Below are positions 52,526-61,275 of a DNA stretch of 64,000 bases, one piece after another. Both the position numbers and the translations under genes were made by a program. Positions within the stretch are counted from its first letter, which is position 1; each line of letters opens with the position of its first letter. Below the pieces are notes generated by a model. It was not told where the DNA came from. It did not search any database and worked only from the letters and a program-made list of their open reading frames with translations. Origin of the DNA: Candidatus Zhuqueibacterota bacterium (GTDB lineage Bacteria; Zhuqueibacterota; Zhuqueibacteria; Zhuqueibacterales; Zhuqueibacteraceae); contig JAKEEU010000056.1 of the NCBI GenBank assembly GCA_022616415.1, positions 62,001 to 126,000 on the forward strand, in the 5' to 3' direction.

Positions 52526-55500
52526 TCAGGCAACTTTCGCTTTTGAGCCAGAGAATTTATTCTCAGGCTCGGGCGGCTTGCGCCCATTTTTCCCCGGCTC
52601 ATAATCAATCCTTATTTTGGCGTGCACCCACCCATCTTCCTCATAGAGCTGAAACCCATATTGATCTTTGAACATCAATTCCAGCCTTTGTTTGAGATTT
52701 TCCAGCGAGGTTCCATGCGCTTCTTCCTTTTCGCCATCGCCTTCTACATCTGTGATCAATTTGCCGGTGTTCGAGACATCAATCGACAGAAGGCCATCAT
52801 TCAGCATGATCGACACCTCGACTCGCAGCGGCGTCACGCTGGTTTGCATGCCATACTTGATCGCGTTTTCCACCAGCGGCTGGAACAGGAAAGCGGGCAC
52901 AGAACATTTTTTCGCGGTTTCGTCAATGTGGAAGGAAACCGCCAAAGAATCGCGATAGCGGATTTTTTCGATGTGCAGGTAATTATCGACGGCTTTGATC
53001 TCTTCGTCCAGCGAAGCCGCGACCTTGTCGAAATTGAGCAGGGTGTAGCGAAAGAACTCCGAAAGTTCGGTGATCATCTGCCAGGCGCGTTCCTTGTCGA
53101 TCAGGATCATGGAGCGGATGGAGTTGTGCGCGTTGAACAGGAAGTGCGGATTCATCTGCGAGCGCAGCAATTTCAATTGCGCCAAATTGGCCAGTGATTT
53201 GGCTTCGATCACGTTTCTTTTCTGCACCTGATAATCGTAAACGTGTTTGATGATCAAAAGCAGCAGCGCAAAACCCAGCGCCTTGAACCACCAGGTTTGC
53301 CAGAACGGCGGCGTGATCGTCACCCGGATTGCAGCGCCTTGCTTGTTCCACACGCCGTCATTGTTGGCCGCTTTGACGCGAAAGGTGTAAGTGCCGGGAT
53401 TCAAATTGGTGTAGGTCGCAAAACGACGGTTGTCCACCAAATTCCAATCCTTGTCGAATCCTTCCATTTTATAAGCGTATTGATTTTGCGCGCTGATCGC
53501 ATAATTCAACGCGGCAAATTCAAACGAAAAAACCGAGTGCTGATGAGAGAGCGTAATCTCGCTGGTCGCGGTGATGGATTCCTGCAAAATGCCGTCCGGC
53601 CCGTTGATTTCCACCGGCCGGTTGAAGATTTTCAAGCTGGTGATCACCACCGGCGGTACGTAATTATTTTCGCGGATGTTTTCCGGATAAAACGCCGTGA
53701 CGCCGTTGATGCCGCCGAACAACATTTCGCCGTTGCGGGTTTTCAAAAAAGCATTATACCAAAATTGATTGCTCTGCAAGCCGTTCTCTTTATAATAAGT
53801 TTTGCTCTCGCCGGTTTGCGGATTGAATTTCACCAGCCCGTTGGTGCTGCTCAGCCAGAGATGCTTTTGCTCGTCCGGCAAAATGCCATAAATGATATTG
53901 CTCGGCAAGCCCTCCAGCATCGTGAATGATTTGAAAGTTTCGTCCCGGCGGTTGAAGAAAAACAAGCCGCCGCCGGTGGTGCCGATCCAAAGATTGCCGG
54001 CCTCGTCCTCAAAAATCGGCCTGATCTCAATGGTGATGATATTGTTGATGGGAAGCTGATAATGCTTGAACTCTCGCTTTTTCTTGTCCCAACAGCCCAG
54101 GCGCCCGCGGTTGGAGCCGATCCAGATTTTGCCTTGGCGATCCTGCATCAAGGCGGTGATCATGCGATAGCCGGGCGTGCCGATTTCATCAAACAAATGG
54201 ATGAAGCGGCGATTGCTCTTGTCCCATCTATCCAGACCGTTTGCGAATGTGCCGGCCCAAAGCTCTCCCTCATTGTCCAGAAGCAGCGCCATCACTTCGT
54301 TTCCCGCCAGGCTGGTGTGATCGTCGGGCCGGTTTTGATAATGGAAAAACCGTTGCGATTTCCGCTCGAAAAAATTGAGCCCGCCTTGAAACGTGCCGAT
54401 CCAGAGATTGCCGTCGCGATCCTCGAGCAAGGCCTTGATATTGTCGACGCTCAAGCTATGCGGGTTTTTGCCATCGTGCTCATAATAAGTAAATAATCCG
54501 GTTTTCCGGTCGAGATAATTCAACCCGCCCTCTTCGGTGCCGAACCACAAATTGCCCTGGCGATCCTCGAGAATCGCATAGACGACTTTATTGTTCAAAA
54601 AGCGGCGATCGCCGGCCTTCGCCTGATAATGCGTGAAATTGCTTTTATCCGTGTTGATGAAATTCAGCCCGTCGCGCGTTCCTATCCACAGATCGCCTTT
54701 GGCATCTTTGAAAATGCACTGCACGGAATTATGGCTCAAGCTGTAGGGATTGTCCGGATCGTGTTGATGATGGATAAACCGGTAAGTTTGCGGGTCAAAC
54801 TGATAAAGGCCGCTGCGGTCACCAACCCATAAGCTGCCTCTGCCGTCGTCAAATATGGCTCTGATGGTAGCGCCTTCCGCGTCGTTCTTTTCCAAAAAAA
54901 ACCGGCGAAAAGTTTTTTTCTCCCGGTCGAAAAGATTCAAGCCGCCAAAGGTGGTGCCGATCCACAAGTTGCCGCGGGAGTCTTCGTGAATGGAGCGCAC
55001 GTCATTGTCGCCCAAGCTATGGGGATCGCGTGCATCATATTGAAAGCGGGTAAAGTTTTTTTCGTCGCGATGAAAAAGCCAAAGCCCGCTGTTGAGCGTC
55101 CCCACCCATAAATTATTTTGCCTGTCTTCATAAACGACATTGATGATTTTGGCTCTTGGCGGCGCATGTTCGAGAGACGGAGGAAAGTAGTTAGTCACCT
55201 TTTTATTCTGCAGATCGAAATGATCGAGGCCGTTGCTGGTGCCCAGCCACAAATTTCCCTGCCGATCCTCTATGATTGAATTGACATCCTGGCCGCTGAT
55301 CCTGATTTCGGAAGAAGAATCCGGCGTGAAATGGCGAAAGCTTTCGGAGTCTCTATCGAAGAGATTAATTCCGCCGCCTTCGGTGCCGATCCAGAAATTG
55401 CCTTTGCGGTCTTGCAACACGGCGCGGATGAGCTGGGCCGACAAGCCTTGCGGATCGTTCGGCTTCCAACGGTAAACGGTAAATTCGTAGCCGTCGAATT

Positions 55501-55699
55501 TGTTCAAACCCTCATTCGTCCCCAACCACAGAAACCCACGATGGTCTTGAAAGATACAATTCACCTTGCTGTGGGAGAGGCCGTCTTCGATGGAAAAATG
55601 CTCGAATTTTAGACCGTTTTCCTGGGCATGAAGCGGGTGTGAAATGAAAAGCAATACGATGATGAGCAAGGGGGATATGCATCTCACAGCGCTTGTCAT
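52526..55699 (-). CDS. Propeller sensor histidine kinase, LytS/His_kinase type
   Basis: A signal peptide ('CISPLLIIVLLFISHPLHAQ') precedes 14 or so Reg_prop repeats ('EDRQGNLWFGTEEGGLN'-like), a Y_Y_Y domain ('YAYKMEGFDKDWNLVDN'), one membrane helix ('WWFKALGFALLLLIIKHVY') and a His_kinase domain with 'LRSQMNPHFLFNAHNSI' and the ATPase part 'PLVENAIKYGMQ'. This class pairs with LytTR regulators, here probably 51148 (divergent) or the receiver at 56095. Such giant sensors detect oligosaccharides in Bacteroidota. The start at 55699 is chosen because it begins the signal peptide; the frame continues upstream to 55894 only through a palindromic repeat. Confidence 0.87.
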   Translation of the reverse strand: MTSAVRCISPLLIIVLLFISHPLHAQENGLKFEHFSIEDGLSHSKVNCIFQDHRGFLWLGTNEGLNKFDGYEFTVYRWKPNDPQGLSAQLIRAVLQDRKGNFWIGTEGGGINLFDRDSESFRHFTPDSSSEIRISGQDVNSIIEDRQGNLWLGTSNGLDHFDLQNKKVTNYFPPSLEHAPPRAKIINVVYEDRQNNLWVGTLNSGLWLFHRDEKNFTRFQYDARDPHSLGDNDVRSIHEDSRGNLWIGTTFGGLNLFDREKKTFRRFFLEKNDAEGATIRAIFDDGRGSLWVGDRSGLYQFDPQTYRFIHHQHDPDNPYSLSHNSVQCIFKDAKGDLWIGTRDGLNFINTDKSNFTHYQAKAGDRRFLNNKVVYAILEDRQGNLWFGTEEGGLNYLDRKTGLFTYYEHDGKNPHSLSVDNIKALLEDRDGNLWIGTFQGGLNFFERKSQRFFHYQNRPDDHTSLAGNEVMALLLDNEGELWAGTFANGLDRWDKSNRRFIHLFDEIGTPGYRMITALMQDRQGKIWIGSNRGRLGCWDKKKREFKHYQLPINNIITIEIRPIFEDEAGNLWIGTTGGGLFFFNRRDETFKSFTMLEGLPSNIIYGILPDEQKHLWLSSTNGLVKFNPQTGESKTYYKENGLQSNQFWYNAFLKTRNGEMLFGGINGVTAFYPENIRENNYVPPVVITSLKIFNRPVEINGPDGILQESITATSEITLSHQHSVFSFEFAALNYAISAQNQYAYKMEGFDKDWNLVDNRRFATYTNLNPGTYTFRVKAANNDGVWNKQGAAIRVTITPPFWQTWWFKALGFALLLLIIKHVYDYQVQKRNVIEAKSLANLAQLKLLRSQMNPHFLFNAHNSIRSMILIDKERAWQMITELSEFFRYTLLNFDKVAASLDEEIKAVDNYLHIEKIRYRDSLAVSFHIDETAKKCSVPAFLFQPLVENAIKYGMQTSVTPLRVEVSIMLNDGLLSIDVSNTGKLITDVEGDGEKEEAHGTSLENLKQRLELMFKDQYGFQLYEEDGWVHAKIRIDYEPGKNGRKPPEPENKFSGSKAKVA

Positions 55700-55726
55700 T
55701 TGCCTGCAAACCCGTTCTGCCCAGGA

Positions 55727-55816
55727 TGTCATTCTGGAAGAATCTTTTTGAGCACTTAGCACAGCACCCCAATGCACGTTTTTCTTGATGCTAAAAAAGA
55801 TTCCTACGGAATGACA
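55727..55816. repeat. Palindromic intergenic repeat, diverged relative of 1754-1821
   Basis: TGTCATTCTGGAAGAATCTTTTT faces AAAAAAGATTCC-TACGGAATGACA across ~45 bp (arms given in part). The outer GTCATTC/GAATGAC edges match the element at 1754-1821. It lies in the leader of the propeller kinase. Confidence 0.6.
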
Positions 55817-55957
55817 TGATGAATATGCTGAGTTGATCGGAAAGTAATTGGGTTTGTTGAGCATGGTTTTCTGCCTTTGCAGCCTGGCAATCAAAATTCT
55901 TTGGACGAGCTTTCAGTTACCAATTTAATACTTTTTGGCAAAATTTCAACAGATTTC

Positions 55958-56025
55958 GCCGCTCACAAGGCTATTTTGCCGCTCATACGTTTCAGCTTGC
56001 AATTTCGCGCGGGCACTCTTAAGTT
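55958..56025 (+). promoter_or_regulatory. LytTR-like direct repeat and promoter of the first TonB-receptor unit
   Basis: GCCGCTCA at 55958 and again at 55978 (12-nt spacer) is followed after 11 nt by TTGCAA (55997-56002), 17 nt, and TAAGTT (56020-56025). The half-site resembles that of LytTR regulators such as YehT/BtsR. The same array with identical spacing precedes the second receptor (62667-62734), which supports function. Confidence 0.75.
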
Positions 56026-56094
56026 ACGGTCGAAATTCATAATTCATGTTTTGGATAAGCAGCCGCACAGAAATAGGATGGATTGTACACAAGG

Positions 56095-56475
56095 ATGAAG
56101 CCACTCAGAACTCTCATCATTGATGACGAATGGCTTATTCGTTTGGAATTGCGGCGCATGTTGAGCCAGTATCCCAACATCAACGTTGTTGGGGAAGCCG
56201 CGAATCTGAACGAAGCCGTTCAAGCCGTTAAAGAGCTAAAACCTGGTCTCGTATTTTTAGACATTCAGATGCCCGGGGGATCGGGTTTTGATTTTTTGGA
56301 GCAGGTCGAGATCAATTTTAAAATCATCTTTGTAACCGCTTACACGCAGCATTTTGCCAGGGCGAAAAAATATAAAGCCATCGACTATTTGCTGAAACCG
56401 ATCAGCCAAGACCGGCTGGCCAGGGCGATACAAGAATTGGTGAACAGCTCTACAGTTAAGGAAGAAATGCCATGA
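56095..56475 (+). CDS. Receiver-only response regulator coupled to a TonB receptor
   Basis: The ~126-residue protein is a receiver very like that of the LytTR regulator at 51148 ('TLIIDDEWLIRLELRRMLSQ', phospho-Asp in 'VFLDIQMPGGSG', 'YLLKPISQDRLARAIQEL'). It ends ten residues later, where the LytTR domain should begin. Its stop overlaps the ATG of the TonB receptor (ATGA), so the two are translationally coupled. It may be a phosphate sink or stand-alone receiver, or a regulator that lost its output domain by deletion. A TTG at 56083 is an alternative start. Confidence 0.8.
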   Translation: MKPLRTLIIDDEWLIRLELRRMLSQYPNINVVGEAANLNEAVQAVKELKPGLVFLDIQMPGGSGFDFLEQVEINFKIIFVTAYTQHFARAKKYKAIDYLLKPISQDRLARAIQELVNSSTVKEEMP

Positions 56476-59462
56476 AAACCTTATTTTCCAAAACGACGGC
56501 TATCCTTGCAATTATTTTGATTTCGACGGCCGCCTTCGCGCAAGGCACCTTGCGCGGCGTGGTTACTGACTCGTTGACGAAGGAAGCGCTGCCGGGCGCC
56601 AACGTTTTTCTCGTTGGCACGGCTTTGGGAAGCGCCACGGATTTGGAAGGCGCTTATCGAATTGACCGCGTGCCGGAAGGGACGTACACGCTGCGGGTTT
56701 CTTACATCGGTTATCAAACCAAGACGATAAGAGTTAACATTGAAAATAATAGAGCCATTGTCGTCAATGTCAATTTGGCGTCTGATGCAATCGAATTGGG
56801 GACCGTCGTCGTCACCGGCCAGGCCGAAGGCCAAGTTGCCGCCATCAACCAGCAAATTACCTCCAATACGATCATCAACGTCGTTTCCGAGCAAAAGATT
56901 CAAGAATTACCAGATGCCAATGCAGCGGAATCGGTTGGGCGTTTGCCCGGCGTTTCCATTCGCCGCTCTGGCGGCGAAGCGAATAAAATTGTCTTGCGTG
57001 GATTGAGTGATAAGTATTCAACCTTTACGGTTGATGGTGTGAGAATCGCACCAACAGATCCGGATGCCCGAGGCGTTGATTTGAGCACGATTTCGCAAGG
57101 GTCGTTGGCGGGAATAGAGTTGTATAAAGCGCTTACACCCGACAAAGATGCGGACGCCATCGCCGGCAGCGTCAATCTCGTGACGAAAAAGGCACCATCG
57201 GAAAGGTTGCTGCGACTGGACTCCAAAGGCTCTTATAACCGGATAAACGACACTTATGGCCAATATGACTTCACAGTACGATATGGTGAGAGATTCTTCA
57301 ACGAGGCGCTCGGCGTCCAAGTGAGCGGGAATCTGGAGCAGAGAGATAGAAGCAAGGAAAATATCGATCTGGATTATAACACCGGCCTTAAAAGCGGAAC
57401 GGATTACGAGATTACGGAATTCAATTTGAATTATACTGACGAGTTGCGAGACCGGGGAGGCTTGAGCGTTTTGCTCGACTTGAACACTCCGGATGGCGGC
57501 TCGATTCGACTCAACAATATATATAACAAGACCAAGAGAGATTTCATCGAATTTGAAAGAAATTACCCGACCACTGGTGAAGAGTTGTTTTACAGCACCC
57601 GGGATCGACAACAACGAATTCGCACCCACACGAGTTCAATCACCGGTCAGAATTTTCTTTTCGGCCTCAATACTGATTGGGGACTTTCCTACTCAGACTC
57701 TAAATCGGATTTCCCATTCGATTTCGAGATGAGTTTTCTCGAGGCCTCCACGCCCACTTCCGGCATGCGCGGCGTTCCGCAAGACGTCCTCAAAGGACCG
57801 CCGGAGTTAATTATTCCTTATGCATACAATAATTTCTCCGCCGCGAATTTATATACCGCTTATTACCGCACGGAAGAGAGCAATGATACTGAGAGAACAG
57901 CCTTTCTCAATTTGGGGAGGAAGTACCTCTTCGGCAATTCATTTTCCGGTGAGTTTAGAATCGGCGGAAAATACCGGGACCGGACAAGAGACAGGTCTCG
58001 AGGTGAGCTGCTGTCGCCTTATTATAACACGCCATTTGCTCGATTTGTCGATTCGTCCGGCGTTATCGTTAGAAAGAACTTTGCCGGGACACGCTTTGAA
58101 GACTTGAAACTCTCCGGTGAACTTGTTCTAATGACCAACTTCTTGGATCCGGTTCCAGCGAGTCGCGATATTTATGGCAGCTATAGCCTGTATCCTCTAT
58201 TTAACCGCGACGCTATTCGTGAGTGGTGGGAGTTGAACCGAAAAGGCTATTTAGAAAGCCAAGGCAGGACTGCTGAATATCGAAGAAATTTAGAGCCCGA
58301 TGCTCTCTTTTATGACATTACCGAACGGGTCTCTGCCGGATATGTCATGAACACCTTCAATTTTGGACAAAAGGCAACCCTGATCGCCGGTCTTCGGGTG
58401 GAACACGAAGATAATGATTACCTTTCGCGTTTTTCCCGGGGTCCGCTTAGCGGTTTTCCGGTGCCGCAGGGTATCATCCAAGATACCTCCGCGGCTCATC
58501 AGGAGACAGTTTGGCTGCCGAACTTTCACCTTACGTTACGGCCGCTGGAGTTTCTGAACTTTCGTTTCGCAGTCTACAAGGCCTTGGCCCGCCCGGATTT
58601 TAATCATCGGCTGGCAAACGTTGTCACCAGATCTGCAAGTTTCTTTTATGCTGGAAATAGCGTTACGGTTGGGAATCCCAATCTCGAGGCCGCAAAAGCC
58701 TGGAATTATGAAATCAACACCTCGCTGTTCAATAATGAGTTAGGTTTGTTTTCGGTTTCTGTATTCTATAAAGACGTAAAGGACATGTTCCACGTCCTCA
58801 ACGGAATGCCATACATGGGGCCCGCCACCCTTAATGGTGACACGCTGGATCTCAACATCGGACGGCCGTTTGAAGGCCAATATCTTTTGACTTTCCCCTA
58901 CAATTCCACGCGGCCAACTCATGTCAAAGGTATCGAAGTCGAACATCAAGCGAATCTTCGCTTTCTTCCGGGGGTACTGAAAAACGTCGTACTCAGTTAT
59001 AATTTCAGCTTTATTGAGTCAGAAACCTTTGTTCCGGTGTCCTTCGTCAAGCGGGATACGACCTTCGTCCCAGGTATTCCTTTTCCCATCGTTCGAACCA
59101 GTTTCGATGCGCAGGAAAGAAAGGAAAAATTGGAAGGTCAGCCGGAATTTTTTGGGAATTTTGCCCTCGGCTATGATATCGGCGGATTCTCTGCAAGAGT
59201 ATCTGTTTTTCACCAGGGGAAATTCAATCAAAGCTTTTCGGTGAGCGGTAGAGGCGACGTGGTGACGGATGCTTTTACACGATGGGATTTGGCGATCAAA
59301 CAACAGATTACCAAAGACATTTCTGTACTGTTGAACGTGAACAATATCACCAGCGTTGAAGAAGGCTCATCGATAGCAAATAGAGTTCAAGGCTGGGACC
59401 TTCTGAATGAAAGTGAAAAATACGGCTTAACGGCAGATCTTGGAGTGAGAGTGACGTTTTAA
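56472..59462 (+). CDS. TonB-dependent receptor with carboxypeptidase-like N-terminal domain
   Basis: The product has a signal peptide ('AILAIILISTAAFAQG'), a CarboxypepD_reg-like domain ('RGVVTDSLTKEALPGANVFL', about 24-105), a plug ('PDANAAESVGRLPGVSIRR', 'TVDGVRIAPTDPD') and a 22-strand barrel to the C-terminal 'LTADLGVRVTF'. Barrels of this type bring large substrates such as oligosaccharides across the outer membrane with TonB energy. Pectate lyase and a beta-helix protein downstream suggest pectin-derived sugars (inference). No SusD-like partner is visible. It overlaps the upstream receiver gene. Confidence 0.9.
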   Translation: MKTLFSKTTAILAIILISTAAFAQGTLRGVVTDSLTKEALPGANVFLVGTALGSATDLEGAYRIDRVPEGTYTLRVSYIGYQTKTIRVNIENNRAIVVNVNLASDAIELGTVVVTGQAEGQVAAINQQITSNTIINVVSEQKIQELPDANAAESVGRLPGVSIRRSGGEANKIVLRGLSDKYSTFTVDGVRIAPTDPDARGVDLSTISQGSLAGIELYKALTPDKDADAIAGSVNLVTKKAPSERLLRLDSKGSYNRINDTYGQYDFTVRYGERFFNEALGVQVSGNLEQRDRSKENIDLDYNTGLKSGTDYEITEFNLNYTDELRDRGGLSVLLDLNTPDGGSIRLNNIYNKTKRDFIEFERNYPTTGEELFYSTRDRQQRIRTHTSSITGQNFLFGLNTDWGLSYSDSKSDFPFDFEMSFLEASTPTSGMRGVPQDVLKGPPELIIPYAYNNFSAANLYTAYYRTEESNDTERTAFLNLGRKYLFGNSFSGEFRIGGKYRDRTRDRSRGELLSPYYNTPFARFVDSSGVIVRKNFAGTRFEDLKLSGELVLMTNFLDPVPASRDIYGSYSLYPLFNRDAIREWWELNRKGYLESQGRTAEYRRNLEPDALFYDITERVSAGYVMNTFNFGQKATLIAGLRVEHEDNDYLSRFSRGPLSGFPVPQGIIQDTSAAHQETVWLPNFHLTLRPLEFLNFRFAVYKALARPDFNHRLANVVTRSASFFYAGNSVTVGNPNLEAAKAWNYEINTSLFNNELGLFSVSVFYKDVKDMFHVLNGMPYMGPATLNGDTLDLNIGRPFEGQYLLTFPYNSTRPTHVKGIEVEHQANLRFLPGVLKNVVLSYNFSFIESETFVPVSFVKRDTTFVPGIPFPIVRTSFDAQERKEKLEGQPEFFGNFALGYDIGGFSARVSVFHQGKFNQSFSVSGRGDVVTDAFTRWDLAIKQQITKDISVLLNVNNITSVEEGSSIANRVQGWDLLNESEKYGLTADLGVRVTF

Positions 59463-59501
59463 CTACCAATCAACTAAATCAACATCATTAAGGAGGCAGA
59501 G

Positions 59502-61160
59502 ATGAGTAAGCTCAGGTTACAAAGTTTGTTGGGGATGTTTTCACTTTTGCTGTTCCTGCCGGGTCTAATCTTCGCGCAAGGTAGTGAATTGGTGATCTCA
59601 CCCGGTGCGGGGGTTTATCTGAATGAAGTCATTGATGCCGATGCCAGCCGTCCGACGGATCGGGTTTACGTCCTCAAAAGGGACGGCGTTTACTTTATGA
59701 CCAATTTCCTGACCAATAACGGCTATGTATTACGCATTCGCGCCGAAGACGGCGCCGGCCAGCGCCCGGTCATTTATTTGATTAACAACCCCACAACGGG
59801 CGCTGCCACGACCCACCATTTTGAAATGGGCGAAGACGTTATCCTCGATGGTCTCATTCTGGTCGGTTTTCTTGAAGCTGATCCAAATGCGATTTCCGCT
59901 GATCCTCCCAGGTTGATTCGCACACGCGCCCCGGGTTTCGATTTAATCATTAACAACTGCATTCTGACTCAATCGCGAGGGGAACACATTCGTCTCGAGC
60001 AGGCGATGAACGTGGTGAAAATAACCAACTGCGTTTTCGCCAATATGGGGGACTTGGGATTGTCCAACTTGGGCGCCGGCAAACCCATTGACTTCAGAAA
60101 CGCCGCGGTCGATTCGGCAATTTTCATCAACAATACTTTTGTCAATTTTCACGATCGTATCGTCCGCCATCGCTCAAGTGTTGGCGCCATCGATTACTTT
60201 ATCTTCGACCACAACACCGCCATCAATTCCCTGGGATATCATGGCACGCTGGCATTGGGCCGGGTTGGAAAAGAGGCGATTCTTACCAACAATCTGTTCA
60301 TCGATACCTTCATCGCCGGCGCCGATACGGACGTGGTACGTCAATCTGAATTCGAGGAGCCTGGAGAAATCGATCCCCGCAATGGATTGGGTAGAATGGC
60401 ATGGGTTCTGACCGATGTCACTGAAACCGCGACCTGGAAAGTTTCCGGGAATTATTACAGCGTTTCCCCTGAAGTTCAGGCTTTTTATGATGCCCATGCC
60501 GCTGAAGGTGTCCTCGGCGAAGGGCCCCCGTTGACATACCGTATTAATGCGAAACTGGGTGATGATTCTACCAACGCTTTCATCAAGGAGGCTATCTCCG
60601 TAGCAAATCGGCCTACTCCCATGATCGCGATGGCTGAATGGTATCGAAGTCCTTCCGGAGGCAATAAAACGAAGGCAACGGGCAACTTTGTTCGGGCTTT
60701 GCATGATTATGACCGTAGGCCATGGAAGTATTATGCTGATACGCTTGACTGCTCCTATCCGACCAGCGCGCCAGCATATACCGGCGCTGACGGCGGCCGC
60801 TTCCCGGTTGGCGACCTGAACTGGTTCCCCGACAAAAAAGCAGAGTGGGAAGATTTTATTTCGAGTGTGAGCCAGAAGAACCCCGGTGTTATCGTTGCAG
60901 ATTTCTATTTGGAACAGAATTATCCCAACCCGTTCAATCCCTCGACCAGCATCGCCTTTGCGCTTGCCAAAGCCGGCAATGTGAAGCTGGAGATTTACAA
61001 CGCGCTTGGCCAGAAAGTCGCTACGCTTATCAATGGCAGGATGTCTGCTGGCCAACACAAAGCCACTTGGGATGCGAGAAACGTGCCCTCCGGCATTTAT
61101 TTCTACAAACTCGAGGCCGGCGCGTTCAGTCAGACGAAGAAAATGGTTTTGATGAAGTAG
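59502..61160 (+). CDS. Secreted right-handed beta-helix protein with C-terminal sorting domain
   Basis: A signal peptide ('LGMFSLLLFLPGLIFAQG') is followed by a parallel beta-helix of polysaccharide-lyase type ('MGEDVILDGLILVGF', 'LIINNCILTQSRGEH', 'VKITNCVFANMGDLGLSN', 'FIFDHNTAINSLG'). A C-terminal sorting domain follows ('EQNYPNPFNPSTSIAF', 'SGIYFYKLEAG', 'TKKMVLMK'). Catalytic residues are not obvious to me, so lyase activity is uncertain; it could be a binding protein. It lies 40 nt after the TonB receptor with AAGGAGG before the ATG, probably in the same operon. Confidence 0.8.
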   Translation: MSKLRLQSLLGMFSLLLFLPGLIFAQGSELVISPGAGVYLNEVIDADASRPTDRVYVLKRDGVYFMTNFLTNNGYVLRIRAEDGAGQRPVIYLINNPTTGAATTHHFEMGEDVILDGLILVGFLEADPNAISADPPRLIRTRAPGFDLIINNCILTQSRGEHIRLEQAMNVVKITNCVFANMGDLGLSNLGAGKPIDFRNAAVDSAIFINNTFVNFHDRIVRHRSSVGAIDYFIFDHNTAINSLGYHGTLALGRVGKEAILTNNLFIDTFIAGADTDVVRQSEFEEPGEIDPRNGLGRMAWVLTDVTETATWKVSGNYYSVSPEVQAFYDAHAAEGVLGEGPPLTYRINAKLGDDSTNAFIKEAISVANRPTPMIAMAEWYRSPSGGNKTKATGNFVRALHDYDRRPWKYYADTLDCSYPTSAPAYTGADGGRFPVGDLNWFPDKKAEWEDFISSVSQKNPGVIVADFYLEQNYPNPFNPSTSIAFALAKAGNVKLEIYNALGQKVATLINGRMSAGQHKATWDARNVPSGIYFYKLEAGAFSQTKKMVLMK

Positions 61161-61183
61161 CTCGAAGGCGTAAAACGTAAAGG

Positions 61184-61232
61184 CGTAAAGCGTAAATGTA
61201 AAAACTAATTATGGGTTACGTTACGCTTTACG
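61184..61232 (+). terminator. Hairpin between the beta-helix gene and the pectate lyase
   Basis: CGTAAAGCGTAA(AT)GTAA pairs with TTAC(G)TTACGCTTTACG around a ~15-nt loop. No clean T-run follows. It may attenuate transcription into the pectate lyase gene or be an intergenic repeat. Confidence 0.45.
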
Positions 61233-61275
61233 ATTTACTTTGCAATAATCGTTCTCATCTGTTCGCGTTGTGGAG

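Noticed and set aside
55700..55894. N-terminal extension of the LytS-type kinase
   Set aside because: It is translated through a palindromic repeat and precedes a normal signal peptide; the start at 55699 is more credible.
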